Shown: positions 53,291 through 64,000, numbered from the stretch's first letter. The stretch is DNA of 64,000 nt from Pseudomonas monsensis (GCF_014268495.2 NZ_CP077087.1:6064001-6128000); one strand, 5' to 3'. A program made the numbers and translations. The notes: generated by a model from the sequence alone, not told the origin.

Positions 53291-54718
53291 ATGCCCAACC
53301 GCCCGCCTCTCGACGCCATCACCGCACGCTGGTTGCCGTGGGTCGTCGCCATTGCATTCTTCATGCAGTCCCTCGACGGGACCATCCTCAACACCGCCCT
53401 GCCGGCCATGGCTCGGGATCTGGCCGAAGACCCCTTGCGCATGCAAGGCGTGATCATCGCCTACATGCTCACCGTGGCCCTGCTGATACCGGCCTCAGGC
53501 TGGATCGCCGACCGCTTCGGCACCAAGAAGATCTTCTTCGGCGCGATTCTGCTATTCAGCTTCGGCTCACTGCTCTGCGCGCTGTCGAGCAGCCTGAGCA
53601 TGCTGATTGGCGCGCGGGTCATTCAGGGCCTGGGCGGTGCGCTGATGCTGCCGGTCGGACGCCTGGTGGTGCTGCGCGCCTATCCACGCTCGGAACTGGT
53701 GCGGATCATGGGCTTCATCACCATTCCCGGCCTGCTCGGCCCGTTGATCGGCCCGACCATGGGCGGCTGGATGGTGCAGTACCTGACCTGGCACTGGATC
53801 TTCCTGATTAACCTGCCGGTCGGCGTCATCGGTTGTTACGCGGTGTGGAAGTTCATCCCCGACCTGCGCGGCAGCGAGCGCACACGGTTTGATAGTCTCG
53901 GTTTCCTGCTGTTCGGCGCGGCGATGATCCTCATCACCATCGCCATGGAAGGCCTTGGCGAATTGCACCTGCCGCACTTGCGGGTGATGCTGCTGCTGTT
54001 CGCCGGTCTGGCCTGTCTGGCGGCGTACTGGCTGCGCGCCGGGCACGTGGAAAATCCGCTGTTCGCCCCGTCGCTGTTCAAGACCCGCACCTTTGCCGTC
54101 GGCATTCTCGGCAACCTGTTCGCCCGACTGGGCAGCGGTGCCCTGCCGTTTCTGGTGCCGTTGCTGCTGCAAGTGGCGCTGGGTTATTCGCCGTCCCAGG
54201 CCGGGATGAGCATGTTGCCGCTGGCCGCTGCGGCGATGTTTGCCAAGTGGATGGCACGCCCGCTGATCGAACGCCTCGGCTACCGCATCGTGCTCACCGG
54301 CAACACCCTGGCACTGGGGATCATGCTGGCGAGCATGGGCCTGGTCAGCGAGCAGACGCCGTACTGGCTGCTGCTGTGCCTGCTGGCCGTGCTTGGCGCG
54401 ATCAACTCGCTGCAATTCACTGCAATGAACACCGTGACCCTGATCGACCTCGACGACGCCAGCGCCAGCAGCGGCAACAGTTTGCTGTCGGTGGTGGCGC
54501 AATTGTCGTTGAGTCTGGGGGTGGCGTGCGCCGGTGCGTTGCTCGGTGGCTTTACGGCAGAGATCGGCAACGATGGCGTGGAAACCGTGCTCGGCGCGTT
54601 CCAGCTGACCTTCGTCACCGTCGGGATCATGGCGATGCTCGCCGCGACGATTTTCTCGCAACTGTCGAAAGAAGACGGCCGGCGGGCCAAGCGTCCGGAA
54701 GAACACATCGAACACTGA
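53291..54718 (+). CDS. mdtD: MFS multidrug exporter, DHA2 type (MdtD-like)
   Basis: The 475-residue membrane protein starts MPNRPPLDAITARWLPWVVA after AAGAGG. It has about 14 helices, the DHA family motifs LDGTILNTALPAM (motif D1), GWIADRFGTKKIF (motif A) and GPLIGPTMGGWM (motif C). It is a proton antiporter with unknown drug or metabolite substrates. It stands alone between two REP-like hairpins. Confidence 0.88.
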   Translation: MPNRPPLDAITARWLPWVVAIAFFMQSLDGTILNTALPAMARDLAEDPLRMQGVIIAYMLTVALLIPASGWIADRFGTKKIFFGAILLFSFGSLLCALSSSLSMLIGARVIQGLGGALMLPVGRLVVLRAYPRSELVRIMGFITIPGLLGPLIGPTMGGWMVQYLTWHWIFLINLPVGVIGCYAVWKFIPDLRGSERTRFDSLGFLLFGAAMILITIAMEGLGELHLPHLRVMLLLFAGLACLAAYWLRAGHVENPLFAPSLFKTRTFAVGILGNLFARLGSGALPFLVPLLLQVALGYSPSQAGMSMLPLAAAAMFAKWMARPLIERLGYRIVLTGNTLALGIMLASMGLVSEQTPYWLLLCLLAVLGAINSLQFTAMNTVTLIDLDDASASSGNSLLSVVAQLSLSLGVACAGALLGGFTAEIGNDGVETVLGAFQLTFVTVGIMAMLAATIFSQLSKEDGRRAKRPEEHIEH

Positions 54719-54736
54719 TGTGTGATGCAGGGCTTT

Positions 54737-54870
54737 TGTGGCGAGGGGATTTATCCCCGTTGGGGTGCGCAGCAGCCCCAAGAAGGTTGGATGCGATCAG
54801 CCTGATGTTCCGAGGTGGCGGGTATAGGGGGCTGCTGCGCAGCCCAGCGGGGATAAATCCCCTCGCCACA
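54737..54870. repeat. Large REP-like inverted repeat
   Basis: TGTGGCGAGGGGATTTATCC faces GGATAAATCCCCTCGCCACA between the MFS gene and dbpA. The spacer again holds inverted GGGGTGCGCAGC and GCTGCTGCGCAGCCC. Confidence 0.88.
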
Positions 54871-54987
54871 AGGAATGCTGTTTGCCACTGGGTTTGATGT
54901 GCATTGCACACTGTTCGTCCAGAACTTTCGAAGAAAGTGGCACGGGGCTGCTACACTGCGCGACATTTTGTTTTGCAGGCCAGTCCC

Positions 54988-56373
<1,386 letters not shown>

Positions 56374-56398
56374 ACGATCTTCCATCCGAGGAAGGTCC

Positions 56399-56489
56399 CT
56401 GTGGGAGCGGGCTTGCCCGCGATGACGGACTGACAGACAACATCCATGTTGAATGTGCAGGCCTCATCGCGGGCAAGCCCACTCCCACA
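56399..56489. repeat. Inverted REP pair, GCGGGC subtype
   Basis: GTGGGAGCGGGCTTGCCCGC and its inverse GCGGGCAAGCCCACTCCCAC lie between dbpA and the FAD protein gene. Confidence 0.88.
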
Positions 56490-56530
56490 TGGGCCGCCGG
56501 TGATTTTGAAATTTGTGTGAGGACACCGTT

Positions 56531-57709
56531 TTGCGCTCTACCGAAGTCGTGATCATTGGCGCTGGCGCCGCAGGGTTGATGTGTGCACTGACCGCCGCCG
56601 GGCGTGGGCGTGAAGTGTTGCTGCTCGATCATGCGAACAAGGCCGGCAAGAAAATCCTGATGTCCGGCGGTGGCCGCTGCAATTTCACCAACATGTACAC
56701 CGAGCCGGGCAATTTCCTCTCGCACAACCCGCATTTCTGCAAATCCGCACTGGCGCGTTACACCCAGTGGGATTTCATCGGCATGGTCGGCAAGCATGGC
56801 GTGCCGTACCACGAGAAAAAACTCGGCCAGCTGTTCTGCGATAACAAATCCAGCGACATCCTCGGCATGCTGCTCGACGAGTGCGATCAGGTCGGCGTCG
56901 AGCTGCACCTGGACACCTCGATCCAGACCATCGAGAAGGTCGAGAGCGGTTACCTGCTCGACACCACCCTCGGCCAGTTGCAGTGCCAGTCGCTGGTGAT
57001 CGCCACCGGCGGACTGTCGATCCCGACACTGGGCGCCACCGGTTTCGGTTATCAGGTGGCCAAACAGTTCGGCCATGAACTGCTGCCGACCCGAGCCGGG
57101 CTGGTGCCGTTCACCATCACCGATCAGCTCAAGGAACTGTGCACCGAGCTGTCCGGCACATCGGTGGATTGCCTGGTCAGCTGCAACGACCAGAGCTTTC
57201 GCGAGAACATCCTGTTCACCCACCGTGGCCTCAGCGGCCCGGCGATTTTGCAGATCTCGTCGTTCTGGGAGCCGGGTGACACCGTGGAGATCAATCTGCT
57301 GCCGGACCACGACGCGGCCGCGTGGCTGCAACAGCAAGTGGCCGAACGCCCGAACAGCGAACTGAAAACCCTGCTCGGCGAGATCTTCACCAAGAAGATG
57401 GCCAACCTGCTGGCGGACAACTGGTTCGTCTCCAAACCGATGAAGCAGTACACCCACGCCGAACTGGCGCAGATCGCCGACAAGCTGGGCAGCTGGAAAG
57501 TCGTGCCGGCCGGCACCGAAGGCTATCGCACGGCCGAAGTGACCCTCGGCGGCGTCGACACCCGCGAAGTGTCGTCCAAGACCATGGAATCACTGAAAAG
57601 CCCTGGCCTGTATTTCATCGGCGAAGTGCTCGACGTCACCGGCCACCTGGGCGGCTTCAACTTCCAGTGGGCCTGGGCCTCGGGTTACGCGGCCGCGCAG
57701 TACGCCTGA
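56531..57709 (+). CDS. HI0933/YhiN-family FAD-dependent protein
   Basis: The 392-residue protein starts with TTG at 56531 (MRSTEVVIIGAGAAGLMCAL), with GAGG 7-8 nt upstream. Signature segments are GKKILMSGGGRCNFTN (about 43-58) and the C-terminal LYFIGEVLDVTGHLGGFNFQWAWASG, which define the HI0933 family. These flavoproteins probably reduce or oxidise small molecules, but no substrate is known. It stands between two REP pairs. Confidence 0.88.
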   Translation: MRSTEVVIIGAGAAGLMCALTAAGRGREVLLLDHANKAGKKILMSGGGRCNFTNMYTEPGNFLSHNPHFCKSALARYTQWDFIGMVGKHGVPYHEKKLGQLFCDNKSSDILGMLLDECDQVGVELHLDTSIQTIEKVESGYLLDTTLGQLQCQSLVIATGGLSIPTLGATGFGYQVAKQFGHELLPTRAGLVPFTITDQLKELCTELSGTSVDCLVSCNDQSFRENILFTHRGLSGPAILQISSFWEPGDTVEINLLPDHDAAAWLQQQVAERPNSELKTLLGEIFTKKMANLLADNWFVSKPMKQYTHAELAQIADKLGSWKVVPAGTEGYRTAEVTLGGVDTREVSSKTMESLKSPGLYFIGEVLDVTGHLGGFNFQWAWASGYAAAQYA

Positions 57710-57724
57710 TCCAAATACAAAACC

Positions 57725-57815
57725 CTGTGGGAGCGAGCTTGCTCGCGAAGGCGATGTGTCAGTCACCACAAAGTTGACTGACACATCGCATTCGCGAGCA
57801 AGCTCGCTCCCACAG
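57725..57815. repeat. Inverted REP pair
   Basis: Two facing copies of GTGGGAGCGAGCTTGCTCGCGA lie between the FAD protein gene and the YccS-like gene. Confidence 0.9.
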
Positions 57816-57932
57816 TGGTTTGTGGTGTATGTAAAAGGAACACTTTTTGCTGTCAGATGTGCTCGGCGCCATTGCGTCGGCGTCATTACTGGCTCAATTT
57901 AGCGGCATCGCCTCGGAAGGCCTTCGCACTTC

Positions 57933-60116
57933 ATGTCCTCGACCTCGTTTCGTCAGTCTTTGCGGCGCCTGTGGGCGCTGGATAAATTCAGCTACAGCGT
58001 GCGGGTATTCATCGCCCTGACGGGCAGCATGGCGCTGTGTTGGTATCAGGATGAAATGGGCCTGCTGATCCCGTTGTTCCTGGGGATCATCGCCAGCGCC
58101 CTGGCCGAGACCGACGACAGTTGGCAGGGCCGCCTCAACGCCCTGGCGGTGACGCTGGTGTGTTTCAGCATCGCCGCGCTGTCGGTGGAATTGCTCTTCC
58201 CCTACCCCGTCGTATTTGCCATCGCCCTGGCCTTGGCCAGCTTCGGCCTGACCATGCTCGGCGCCCTCGGCGAGCGCTATGGCGCGATTGCTTCGGCGAC
58301 GTTGATTCTGTCCGTATACACGATGATCGGCGTCGATCAGCGCGGCGGCGCGGTCACCGATTTCTGGCACGAACCGATGCTGCTGGTGGCCGGTGCCGCG
58401 TGGTACGGCTTGCTTTCGGTACTGTGGCAGGCGATGTTTTCCAACCAGCCGGTGCAGCAGAGTCTGGCGCGGCTGTTCCGCGAACTGGGCTTTTACCTGA
58501 AGCTGAAATCATCGCTGTTCGAGCCAATCCGGCAGATGGACGTCGAAGCCCGGCGCCTGGAACTGGCACAGCAAAACGGTCGCGTCGTGGCAGCACTGAA
58601 CAGCGCCAAGGAAATCATCCTGCACCGGGTCGGCAACGGTCGTCCGGGTTCGAAAGTCAGCCGCTACCTCAAGCTGTACTTCCTCGCCCAGGACATCCAC
58701 GAACGCGCCAGTTCTTCGCACTATCCGTACAACGCGCTGGCCGAAGCGTTCTTCCACAGCGACGTGCTGTTCCGCTGCCAGCGCCTGCTGCGCCAGCAGG
58801 GCAAAGCCTGCCGGGCCCTAGCCGAGTCGATCCAGATGCGCCAGCCTTTCATCTACGATGCCAGCTTCGCCGAAGCCCTGAGCGACCTCGACGCCTCCCT
58901 TGAACACCTGCGTATCCAGAGCAACCCGGCGTGGCGCGGCCTGCTGCGTTCGCTGCGCGCACTGGCGGCCAACCTCGGCACCCTCGACCGTTTGCTCAGC
59001 GATGCGAGCAACCCGGATGCCCTGGCCGATGCGACTGACAGCAGCCTGCTCGACCGCTCGCCACGCAACCTCAAGGACGTGTGGGTGCGCTTGCGCACGC
59101 AACTGACGCCGACCTCTTTGCTGTTCCGCCACGCCCTGCGCCTGCCACTGGCATTGAGTATCGGCTACGGCATGGTGCACCTGATTCACCCGTCGCAAGG
59201 CTACTGGATCATCCTCACCACGCTGTTCGTCTGCCAACCGAACTACGGCGCGACGCGACGCAAACTCGGGCAGCGGATTCTCGGCACCGCCATCGGCCTG
59301 ACCGTGGCGTGGGCACTGTTCGATCTGTTCCCCAGCCCGCTGGTGCAGTCGTGCTTCGCGATCGCCGCCGGGGTGGTGTTCTTTATCAACCGCACCACCC
59401 GCTACACCCTGGCGACCGCCGCAATCACCATCATGGTGCTGTTCTGCTTCAACCAGGTTGGCGACGGCTACGGGCTGTTCCTGCCGAGGCTGTTCGATAC
59501 CTTGCTCGGCAGCCTGATCGCCGGCCTGACGGTGTTCCTGTTCCTCCCGGACTGGCAGGGTCGACGCCTGAACAAGGTGCTGGCCAACACCCTGACCTGC
59601 AACAGCATCTATCTGCGCCAGATCATGCAGCAATACGCCGCCGGCAAAAGCGACGACCTCGCCTATCGCCTGGCCCGACGCAACGCGCACAACGCCGACG
59701 CGGCACTGTCGACCACGCTGGCAAACATGCTGATGGAGCCGGGGCATTTCCGCAAGGAAGCAGACGTTGGCTTCCGTTTTCTGGTGCTGTCGCACACCTT
59801 GCTCAGTTATTTGTCAGGGCTGGGTGCGCATCGCGAGACTCAGCTCCCGGCGGAAGTGCGTGAACACCTGATCGACGGCGCCGGGGTGAAGCTGGCCGCC
59901 AGCATTGATGAAATCGCCCAGGGATTGGCGAACAAGCAACCAGTGGCGATTCAAAGCGATGAAGAAGAAGCGCTGGCCAATGAGCTGGAGCAGATGCCGG
60001 ACGAGATTGATGAAGGACAGCGACTGGTGCAGACGCAACTGGCGCTGATCTGCCGGCAACTGGGGCCGTTACGGACGTTGGCGGCGCACCTGATCAAGGA
60101 CACCAGCGAGGTTTGA
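57933..60116 (+). CDS. yccS: YccS/FUSC-family membrane protein
   Basis: The 727-residue inner-membrane protein has two groups of about five helices (residues about 25-165 and 405-520), separated and followed by large cytoplasmic helical domains. The second block LPLALSIGYGMVHLIHPSQGYWIILTTLFVCQPNYGATR is the FUSC signature. YccS-like proteins are thought to export aromatic or other organic acids but substrates are not defined. It has no efflux partner gene nearby. Confidence 0.88.
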   Translation: MSSTSFRQSLRRLWALDKFSYSVRVFIALTGSMALCWYQDEMGLLIPLFLGIIASALAETDDSWQGRLNALAVTLVCFSIAALSVELLFPYPVVFAIALALASFGLTMLGALGERYGAIASATLILSVYTMIGVDQRGGAVTDFWHEPMLLVAGAAWYGLLSVLWQAMFSNQPVQQSLARLFRELGFYLKLKSSLFEPIRQMDVEARRLELAQQNGRVVAALNSAKEIILHRVGNGRPGSKVSRYLKLYFLAQDIHERASSSHYPYNALAEAFFHSDVLFRCQRLLRQQGKACRALAESIQMRQPFIYDASFAEALSDLDASLEHLRIQSNPAWRGLLRSLRALAANLGTLDRLLSDASNPDALADATDSSLLDRSPRNLKDVWVRLRTQLTPTSLLFRHALRLPLALSIGYGMVHLIHPSQGYWIILTTLFVCQPNYGATRRKLGQRILGTAIGLTVAWALFDLFPSPLVQSCFAIAAGVVFFINRTTRYTLATAAITIMVLFCFNQVGDGYGLFLPRLFDTLLGSLIAGLTVFLFLPDWQGRRLNKVLANTLTCNSIYLRQIMQQYAAGKSDDLAYRLARRNAHNADAALSTTLANMLMEPGHFRKEADVGFRFLVLSHTLLSYLSGLGAHRETQLPAEVREHLIDGAGVKLAASIDEIAQGLANKQPVAIQSDEEEALANELEQMPDEIDEGQRLVQTQLALICRQLGPLRTLAAHLIKDTSEV

Positions 60117-60133
60117 GGTGGCCGGGCGGGCCC

Positions 60134-60227
60134 TTTCGCGAGCAAGCTCGCTCCCACAAGGTTAATTGGTGAACCACCGTTTTGTGGTCAACCTTAACCA
60201 CTGTGGGAGCGAGCTTGCTCGCGAAGG
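60134..60227. repeat. Inverted REP pair
   Basis: TTCGCGAGCAAGCTCGCTCC at 60135 faces GGAGCGAGCTTGCTCGCGAA ending near 60225, between convergent genes. Confidence 0.9.
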
Positions 60228-60258
60228 CGTCAGCACAGGCACCACGATTCCTGGATTC

Positions 60259-60996
60259 TCACATCCCATGCTGCCTCAACAACTTGTCATAACTGCCATC
60301 CGCCTTCATCGCCGCAATCGCCTTATCAAACCCGGCCACAATCTGCTCATGCTGCGGATTCTTCAGGCTCACCAGAATATGCAGGCTGTTCTCGCTCAAC
60401 GGCTTGGGCAGAAACTCCAAGGCGTTGCGCACTTTCGGTGATTCGCGGGCCAGGTAATAGCGCGCGACGTACTCGTCTTCCAGCGTCAGTTTGACCCGAT
60501 CCGCCGCGAGCATGCGCACGGCCATGGCGAAGTTATGCACAGGGACTTTCTGCAGCGCCGTGTCGGCGTCGAACGGCGCCGAATAGGCGTAACCACGCAC
60601 CACCGCAATCGGATACGTGTGCAGTTGCTGCAGATTGTTGTAGTCGAGCGGCGTGTCTTTGCGTTTGAGAAAGCGGATACGGTTGAGCAGATACTCACCG
60701 GAGAACTGGCCGAGTTTGGTGCGCTCGTCGTTGTACCAAGCGTTGACCAGCACGTCATAACGCCCTTCGCCCACGCCCAGCAGCGCCCGCGCCCACGGCA
60801 CTTGTTCATAGTCGCTGGCATAACCGGCCCGGGCCAGCGCGGTGCTGACAATGTCAGTGGCCAGACCGCCGTTGACCAGCGTGTCATCCGTAAAGGGTGG
60901 CCAGATATCAAACACCAGCCGCAGCTTTTCCGCTGCAGCGCTCTGGCCCAGCAAGAGCAATCCGACCAGAGCAACGGCTCGATGCAGTCGCGGCAT
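60259..60996 (-). CDS. Periplasmic solute-binding protein, family 3
   Basis: The 245-residue protein has a signal peptide (MPRLHRAVALVGLLLLGQSA, cleavage near AAAE at 22). The mature part is the amino-acid-binding fold with DIWPPFTDD, GGLATDIVSTAL and NAWYNDERTKLGQFS. It has no ABC permease nearby and resembles orphan receptors that bind small molecules for sensing. The ligand is not known. Confidence 0.86.
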   Translation of the reverse strand: MPRLHRAVALVGLLLLGQSAAAEKLRLVFDIWPPFTDDTLVNGGLATDIVSTALARAGYASDYEQVPWARALLGVGEGRYDVLVNAWYNDERTKLGQFSGEYLLNRIRFLKRKDTPLDYNNLQQLHTYPIAVVRGYAYSAPFDADTALQKVPVHNFAMAVRMLAADRVKLTLEDEYVARYYLARESPKVRNALEFLPKPLSENSLHILVSLKNPQHEQIVAGFDKAIAAMKADGSYDKLLRQHGM

Positions 60997-61252
60997 GCTT
61001 GAAAATCCTTAGCGGGCGGGCTGCCCGACGTGTTTTTCAGTCAAAACCCAAAGGCCCCGTACCGGCGAAACCCAGGCCCTAACATTAGCTCATTGAAGCC
61101 AGTGCACAGCGCTCACCAGCAGATTACACAAAGAAGACAAGGCTGCGAGAAAGGAATGATGGCATTTTGACCTTTGTCACAGACTCTTACGCCATACAGA
61201 CATCTTTGGCGCGTGCGCTTAGTATCGGGCGACACGTTCAAGGAATCGGCAA

Positions 61253-61705
61253 ATGACTATCGAGTGGATCTGCAAACATCACAGCGACCTGGGTAAAGAG
61301 CAGCTGTACGCGCTTCTGAAATTGCGCTCGGAAGTGTTCGTGGTCGAACAGAAATGTGCGTATCCGGATCTCGATGGTCAGGATCTGGAGGGCGACACCT
61401 ACCATTTGATGGGTTGGGACAATGATCAGTTGGTGGCGTACCTGCGCCTGCTGGACCCGGAATCCCAGGGCGGTGACGTGGTGATCGGCCGCGTGGTCAC
61501 GGCGCCGCAGGGGCGCGGCAAAGGGCTCGGCCACGAAATGATGGAACAGGCGCTGAAACAGGCCGAGAAGCATTGGCCACAGGTGCCGATCTACCTGTCG
61601 GCACAGGCGCATTTGCAGGGGTATTACGGCAAGTACGGCTTTGTGGTGGCGGGTGAGGAGTATCTGGAGGATGACATTCCGCATATCGGGATGCGTCGTT
61701 CCTGA
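61253..61705 (+). CDS. elaA: GNAT acetyltransferase, ElaA family
   Basis: The 150-residue protein starts MTIEWICKHHSDLGKEQLYA. FVVEQKCAYPDLDGQD is the ElaA signature, and VIGRVVTAPQGRGKGLGHEMM contains the acetyl-CoA-binding Q/RxxGxG/A motif (QGRGKG). The acceptor is not known. It is divergent from the binding-protein gene across 256 bp and is followed by a tandem repeat array. Confidence 0.9.
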   Translation: MTIEWICKHHSDLGKEQLYALLKLRSEVFVVEQKCAYPDLDGQDLEGDTYHLMGWDNDQLVAYLRLLDPESQGGDVVIGRVVTAPQGRGKGLGHEMMEQALKQAEKHWPQVPIYLSAQAHLQGYYGKYGFVVAGEEYLEDDIPHIGMRRS

Positions 61706-61710
61706 ACAGC

Positions 61711-62517
61711 CCTCACCCTAGCCCTCTCCCGGAGGGAGAGGGGCCTGACCTTATTGTCTTGCGTCAGACATCGACCTGAAAAACCGCGTCGATTATTCAC
61801 AGCGACAATTTCAGATCGGCGTACCTCTCCAATATCCCCCAATCGGTCCCCTATCCCTCCGGGAGAGGGGACTGACCTTATTGTCTTGCGTCAGACATCG
61901 ACCTGAAAAACCGCGTCGATTATTCACAGCGACAATTTCAGGTCGGCGTACCTCTCCAAGATCCCCCTATCAATCCCCTCTCCCTCCGGGAGAGGGGACT
62001 GACCTTATTGTCTTGCGTCAGACATCGACCTGAAAAACCGCGTCGATTATGGATTCACAGCGACAATTTCAGGTCGGCGTACCTCTCCAATATCCCCCAA
62101 TCAATCCCCTCTCCCTCCGGGAGAGGGGATTGACCTTATTGTCTTGCGTCAGACATCGACCTGAAAAACCACGTCGATTATGGATTCACAGCGACAATTT
62201 CAGGTCGGCGTACCTCTCCAATATCTCCCAATCGGTCCCCTATCCCTCCGGGAGAGGGGACTGACCTTATTGTCTTGCGTCAGACATCGACCTGAAAAAA
62301 CCACGTCGATTATGGATTCACAGCGACAATTTCAGGTCGGCGTACCTCTCCAATATCCCCCAATCAATCCCCTATCCCTCCGGGAGAGGGGACTGACCTT
62401 ATTGTCTTGCGTCAGACATCGACCTGAAAAACCGCGTCGATTATGGATTCACAGCGACAATTTCAGGTCGGTGTACCTCTCCAATATCCCCCAATCAATC
62501 CCCTCTCCCTCCGGGAG
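61711..62517. repeat. 127-132 bp tandem repeat array, about six copies
   Basis: CTGACCTTATTGTCTTGCG begins units at 61745, 61872, 61999, 62130, 62261 and 62393. The first two periods are 127 bp, and later ones 131-132 bp because of a small insertion (GATTATGG-ATTCACAG against GATTATTCACAG). Each unit has a CCTCCGGGAGAGGGG hairpin, ACATCGACCTGAAAAACC, and TTTCAGRTCGGCGTACCTCT. The last unit is broken by the IS481 element after GGGAG and continues at 63803. No gene lies in this 812-bp gap. Confidence 0.94.
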
Positions 62518-63802
62518 TGTATGTACCGGACACATGGTGGACAGGTGTTCGGAGACATGGTGGACACTTTTTAATAGGCACATTGCTCATCACTAAGGAG
62601 ATGACCTGTGTCTTGGGAAGAGGTGTCCACTGTGCAGCTTCGTTCAGAATTCGTGCTTTTGGCTCGGCAAGAAGGGGCCAATGTCCGGCAGCTTTGCCGT
62701 CGATTTAATATCAGCCCAAGCACCGCCTATAAATGGCTTAACAGGTTTGAAAACCTGGGTGCAGAAGGACTGAACGATCAGTCTCGACGACCGAAGACAT
62801 CACCCAAGCGATGTGCTGATGAGGTTGAACAGCAGATTTTGACCGTGAGTCAGGAGTACGCGGCCTGGGGCGCTCGCAAGCTCAAACGTGTGTTGGAAGA
62901 CAACGGCTTAGTGATGCCTTCGGTCAGTACCGTGCATGCGGTTTTACAGCGTCATTCACGCGTTGATCCAAAGGCCGCCGAGATCAAACCGTTTATCCGT
63001 TTTGAGCATGAAGCGCCCAACGATCTTTGGCAGATGGACTTCAAGGGGCATATCAGTCTGGGTCAGGGGCGTTGCCATCCGTTGACGATACTGGACGATC
63101 ATTCGCGGTTTTCACTGTGCATCGCGGCGTGTATCAATGAGCAGCGCGACACCGTCCAGGAGCATCTGGTCCGGGCCTTTCGGCGCTATGGCCTGCCTTT
63201 GCGCATGACGATGGACAACGGCTCTCCATGGGGTGATCAGACAGGCGTTTATACCGCGCTGGAGGTCTGGCTGATGAGTCAAGGCATCAAGGTCGGCCAC
63301 TCTCGACCTTATCATCCGCAAACCCAAGGAAAGCTGGAACGCTTCCACCGCAGTCTGAAAAATGAAGTCCTCCAGGGTCAGCACTTTAACGATCTCAACA
63401 GCGCGCAACGGGCGTTTGATATCTGGCGTGATATTTACAACCAGAAGCGCCCGCATCAAGCGCTGGACATGCAGGTTCCTGCTACTCGGTACAGCAGCAG
63501 CTCAAGGGAATATCAGGAGCAACCCGCAGCGCCGGAGTACGACGATGGTGATGTGGTCAGGAAGGTTCAGGTAAAGGGCGAGATCTACTGGAGGAACCGT
63601 GAATACACAGTCGGGAAAGCTTTTTACGGGAAGTCAGTAGCTATCCGGGAAACGACGGAGGACGGCATCCACGATGTCTACTGGAGTAGACATCGCATCG
63701 CCCGAATCGACTTGAACTTGCAGATCGTTATGGCAGGTAAGAAGATCTAAAACCGTCCACCATGTCTCCGAACATGTGTCCACCATGTCTCCGGTACATA
63801 CA
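62518..63802 (+). mobile_element. IS481-family insertion sequence, intact
   Basis: The 1285-bp element starts TGTATGTACCGGACACATGG and ends with the inverse of TGTATGTACCGGAGACATGG. It is flanked by GGGAG on both sides (62513-62517 and 63803-63807), a 5-bp target duplication. Each end has a second inner copy of GGAGACATGGTGGAC, probably transposase sites. It carries one transposase gene and sits in the final hairpin of the tandem array. Confidence 0.95.
62608..63750 (+). CDS. IS481-family transposase
   Basis: The 380-residue DDE transposase starts MSWEEVSTVQLRSEFVLLAR. An N-terminal HTH (NVRQLCRRFNISPSTAYKWL, about residues 25-44) is followed by the integrase core: Asp in LWQMDFKG, Asp in RMTMDNGSP and Glu in GKLERFHRSL. 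The C-terminal Mu-like domain (YWRNREYTVGKAFYGKSV) is present. The frame is intact. Confidence 0.95.
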   Translation: MSWEEVSTVQLRSEFVLLARQEGANVRQLCRRFNISPSTAYKWLNRFENLGAEGLNDQSRRPKTSPKRCADEVEQQILTVSQEYAAWGARKLKRVLEDNGLVMPSVSTVHAVLQRHSRVDPKAAEIKPFIRFEHEAPNDLWQMDFKGHISLGQGRCHPLTILDDHSRFSLCIAACINEQRDTVQEHLVRAFRRYGLPLRMTMDNGSPWGDQTGVYTALEVWLMSQGIKVGHSRPYHPQTQGKLERFHRSLKNEVLQGQHFNDLNSAQRAFDIWRDIYNQKRPHQALDMQVPATRYSSSSREYQEQPAAPEYDDGDVVRKVQVKGEIYWRNREYTVGKAFYGKSVAIRETTEDGIHDVYWSRHRIARIDLNLQIVMAGKKI

Positions 63803-63828
63803 GGGAGAGGGCTAGGGTGAGGGGCTTT
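63803..63828. repeat. Remnant of the tandem array after the IS481 element
   Basis: GGGAGAGGGCTAGGGTGAGG continues the hairpin that was cut at 62517 and ends the array. Confidence 0.9.
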
Positions 63829-63830
63829 TT

Positions 63831-64000
63831 TCAGGGATACTCCAGAACAGCCTTGATCTGCCGCAAATTACGCTCGATCCACCCGCGATCAATCGCCCCC
63901 CACTCACGAATCCGATAGCGCCCGGCGTGATTTCGCGCGCCCTCTTCCTGCTCGAATTCACAGACGATATCCAGATCCGCCAGCGCGGCAATCGTGTCCT
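63831..64000 (-). CDS. Unknown protein, C-terminal 55 residues
   Basis: The frame from the right edge reads DTIAALADLDIVCEFEQEEG and ends RNLRQIKAVLEYP before TGA at 63831-63833. Codon use and a stop just outside the repeat array support a real gene whose start lies beyond the window. I do not recognise the family. Confidence 0.6.
   Translation of the reverse strand, partial: DTIAALADLDIVCEFEQEEGARNHAGRYRIREWGAIDRGWIERNLRQIKAVLEYP

Overview
This 64 kb window is chromosomal DNA from a fluorescent-group Pseudomonas. The GC content is high, and gene order and protein sequences match the choline/carnitine/glycine betaine region known from Pseudomonas. Intergenic spaces carry inverted REP pairs of the GTGGGAGCGAGCTTGCTCGCGA type. 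Species cannot be fixed from sequence alone.

Layout. 1-3620 (-): glyA-soxB-soxD-soxA (soxA cut by the left edge). 3905-6802: TraX-like protein, L-threonine aldolase, an SDR. 6849-8105: an IS3-family element with a 3-bp target duplication. 8251-10931: divergent gbcB/gbcA (glycine betaine demethylation). 11054-17853 (-): an unusual cluster of a GMC oxidoreductase/alpha-beta hydrolase fusion, a membrane-anchored diheme cytochrome c and a metallophosphoesterase. 17854-19723: a gene-free stretch with a cluster of DnaA boxes followed by six copies of a 149-bp tandem repeat. 19724-27533 (-): dipeptidase-like protein, DUF5943-like protein, dgcA, dgcB, etfA, etfB (dimethylglycine demethylation). 27767-29388: LprI-like protein, a RelE/XRE toxin-antitoxin pair, a DUF3010 protein. 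29528-35825: carnitine locus cdhR, caiX, cdhC, cdhA, cdhB plus a gamma-butyrobetaine hydroxylase. 36220-37701: small unknown protein and gbdR, the betaine regulator, with a good sigma-54 promoter. 38348-43190: sdaB and cbcXWV. 43556-50005: betT, betI, betB, betA with a perfect BetI-type palindrome. 50288-61705: TldD/TldE-like pair, MFS exporter, dbpA, FAD protein, YccS-like protein, periplasmic binding protein, ElaA. 61706-64000: a second tandem array interrupted by an IS481-family element, then the end of an unknown gene.

How it fits together. Choline (BetT, CbcXWV, BetAB), carnitine (CaiX, CdhABC) and gamma-butyrobetaine (hydroxylase) all converge on glycine betaine. GbcAB removes the first methyl group, DgcAB with a dedicated ETF the second, and SoxBDAG the third, giving glycine. 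GlyA converts glycine to serine and SdaB converts serine to pyruvate. The window therefore encodes nearly the whole route from quaternary amines to central metabolism, with three regulators (BetI, GbdR, CdhR).

The least explained parts are the GMC-hydrolase/cytochrome cluster, the DnaA-box repeat block, a dispersed family of tandem-expanding intergenic repeats into which both IS elements have inserted, an apparent small RNA gene near 36,000, a dipeptidase-like protein that lacks metal ligands, and a toxin gene that seems to have lost its ATG.
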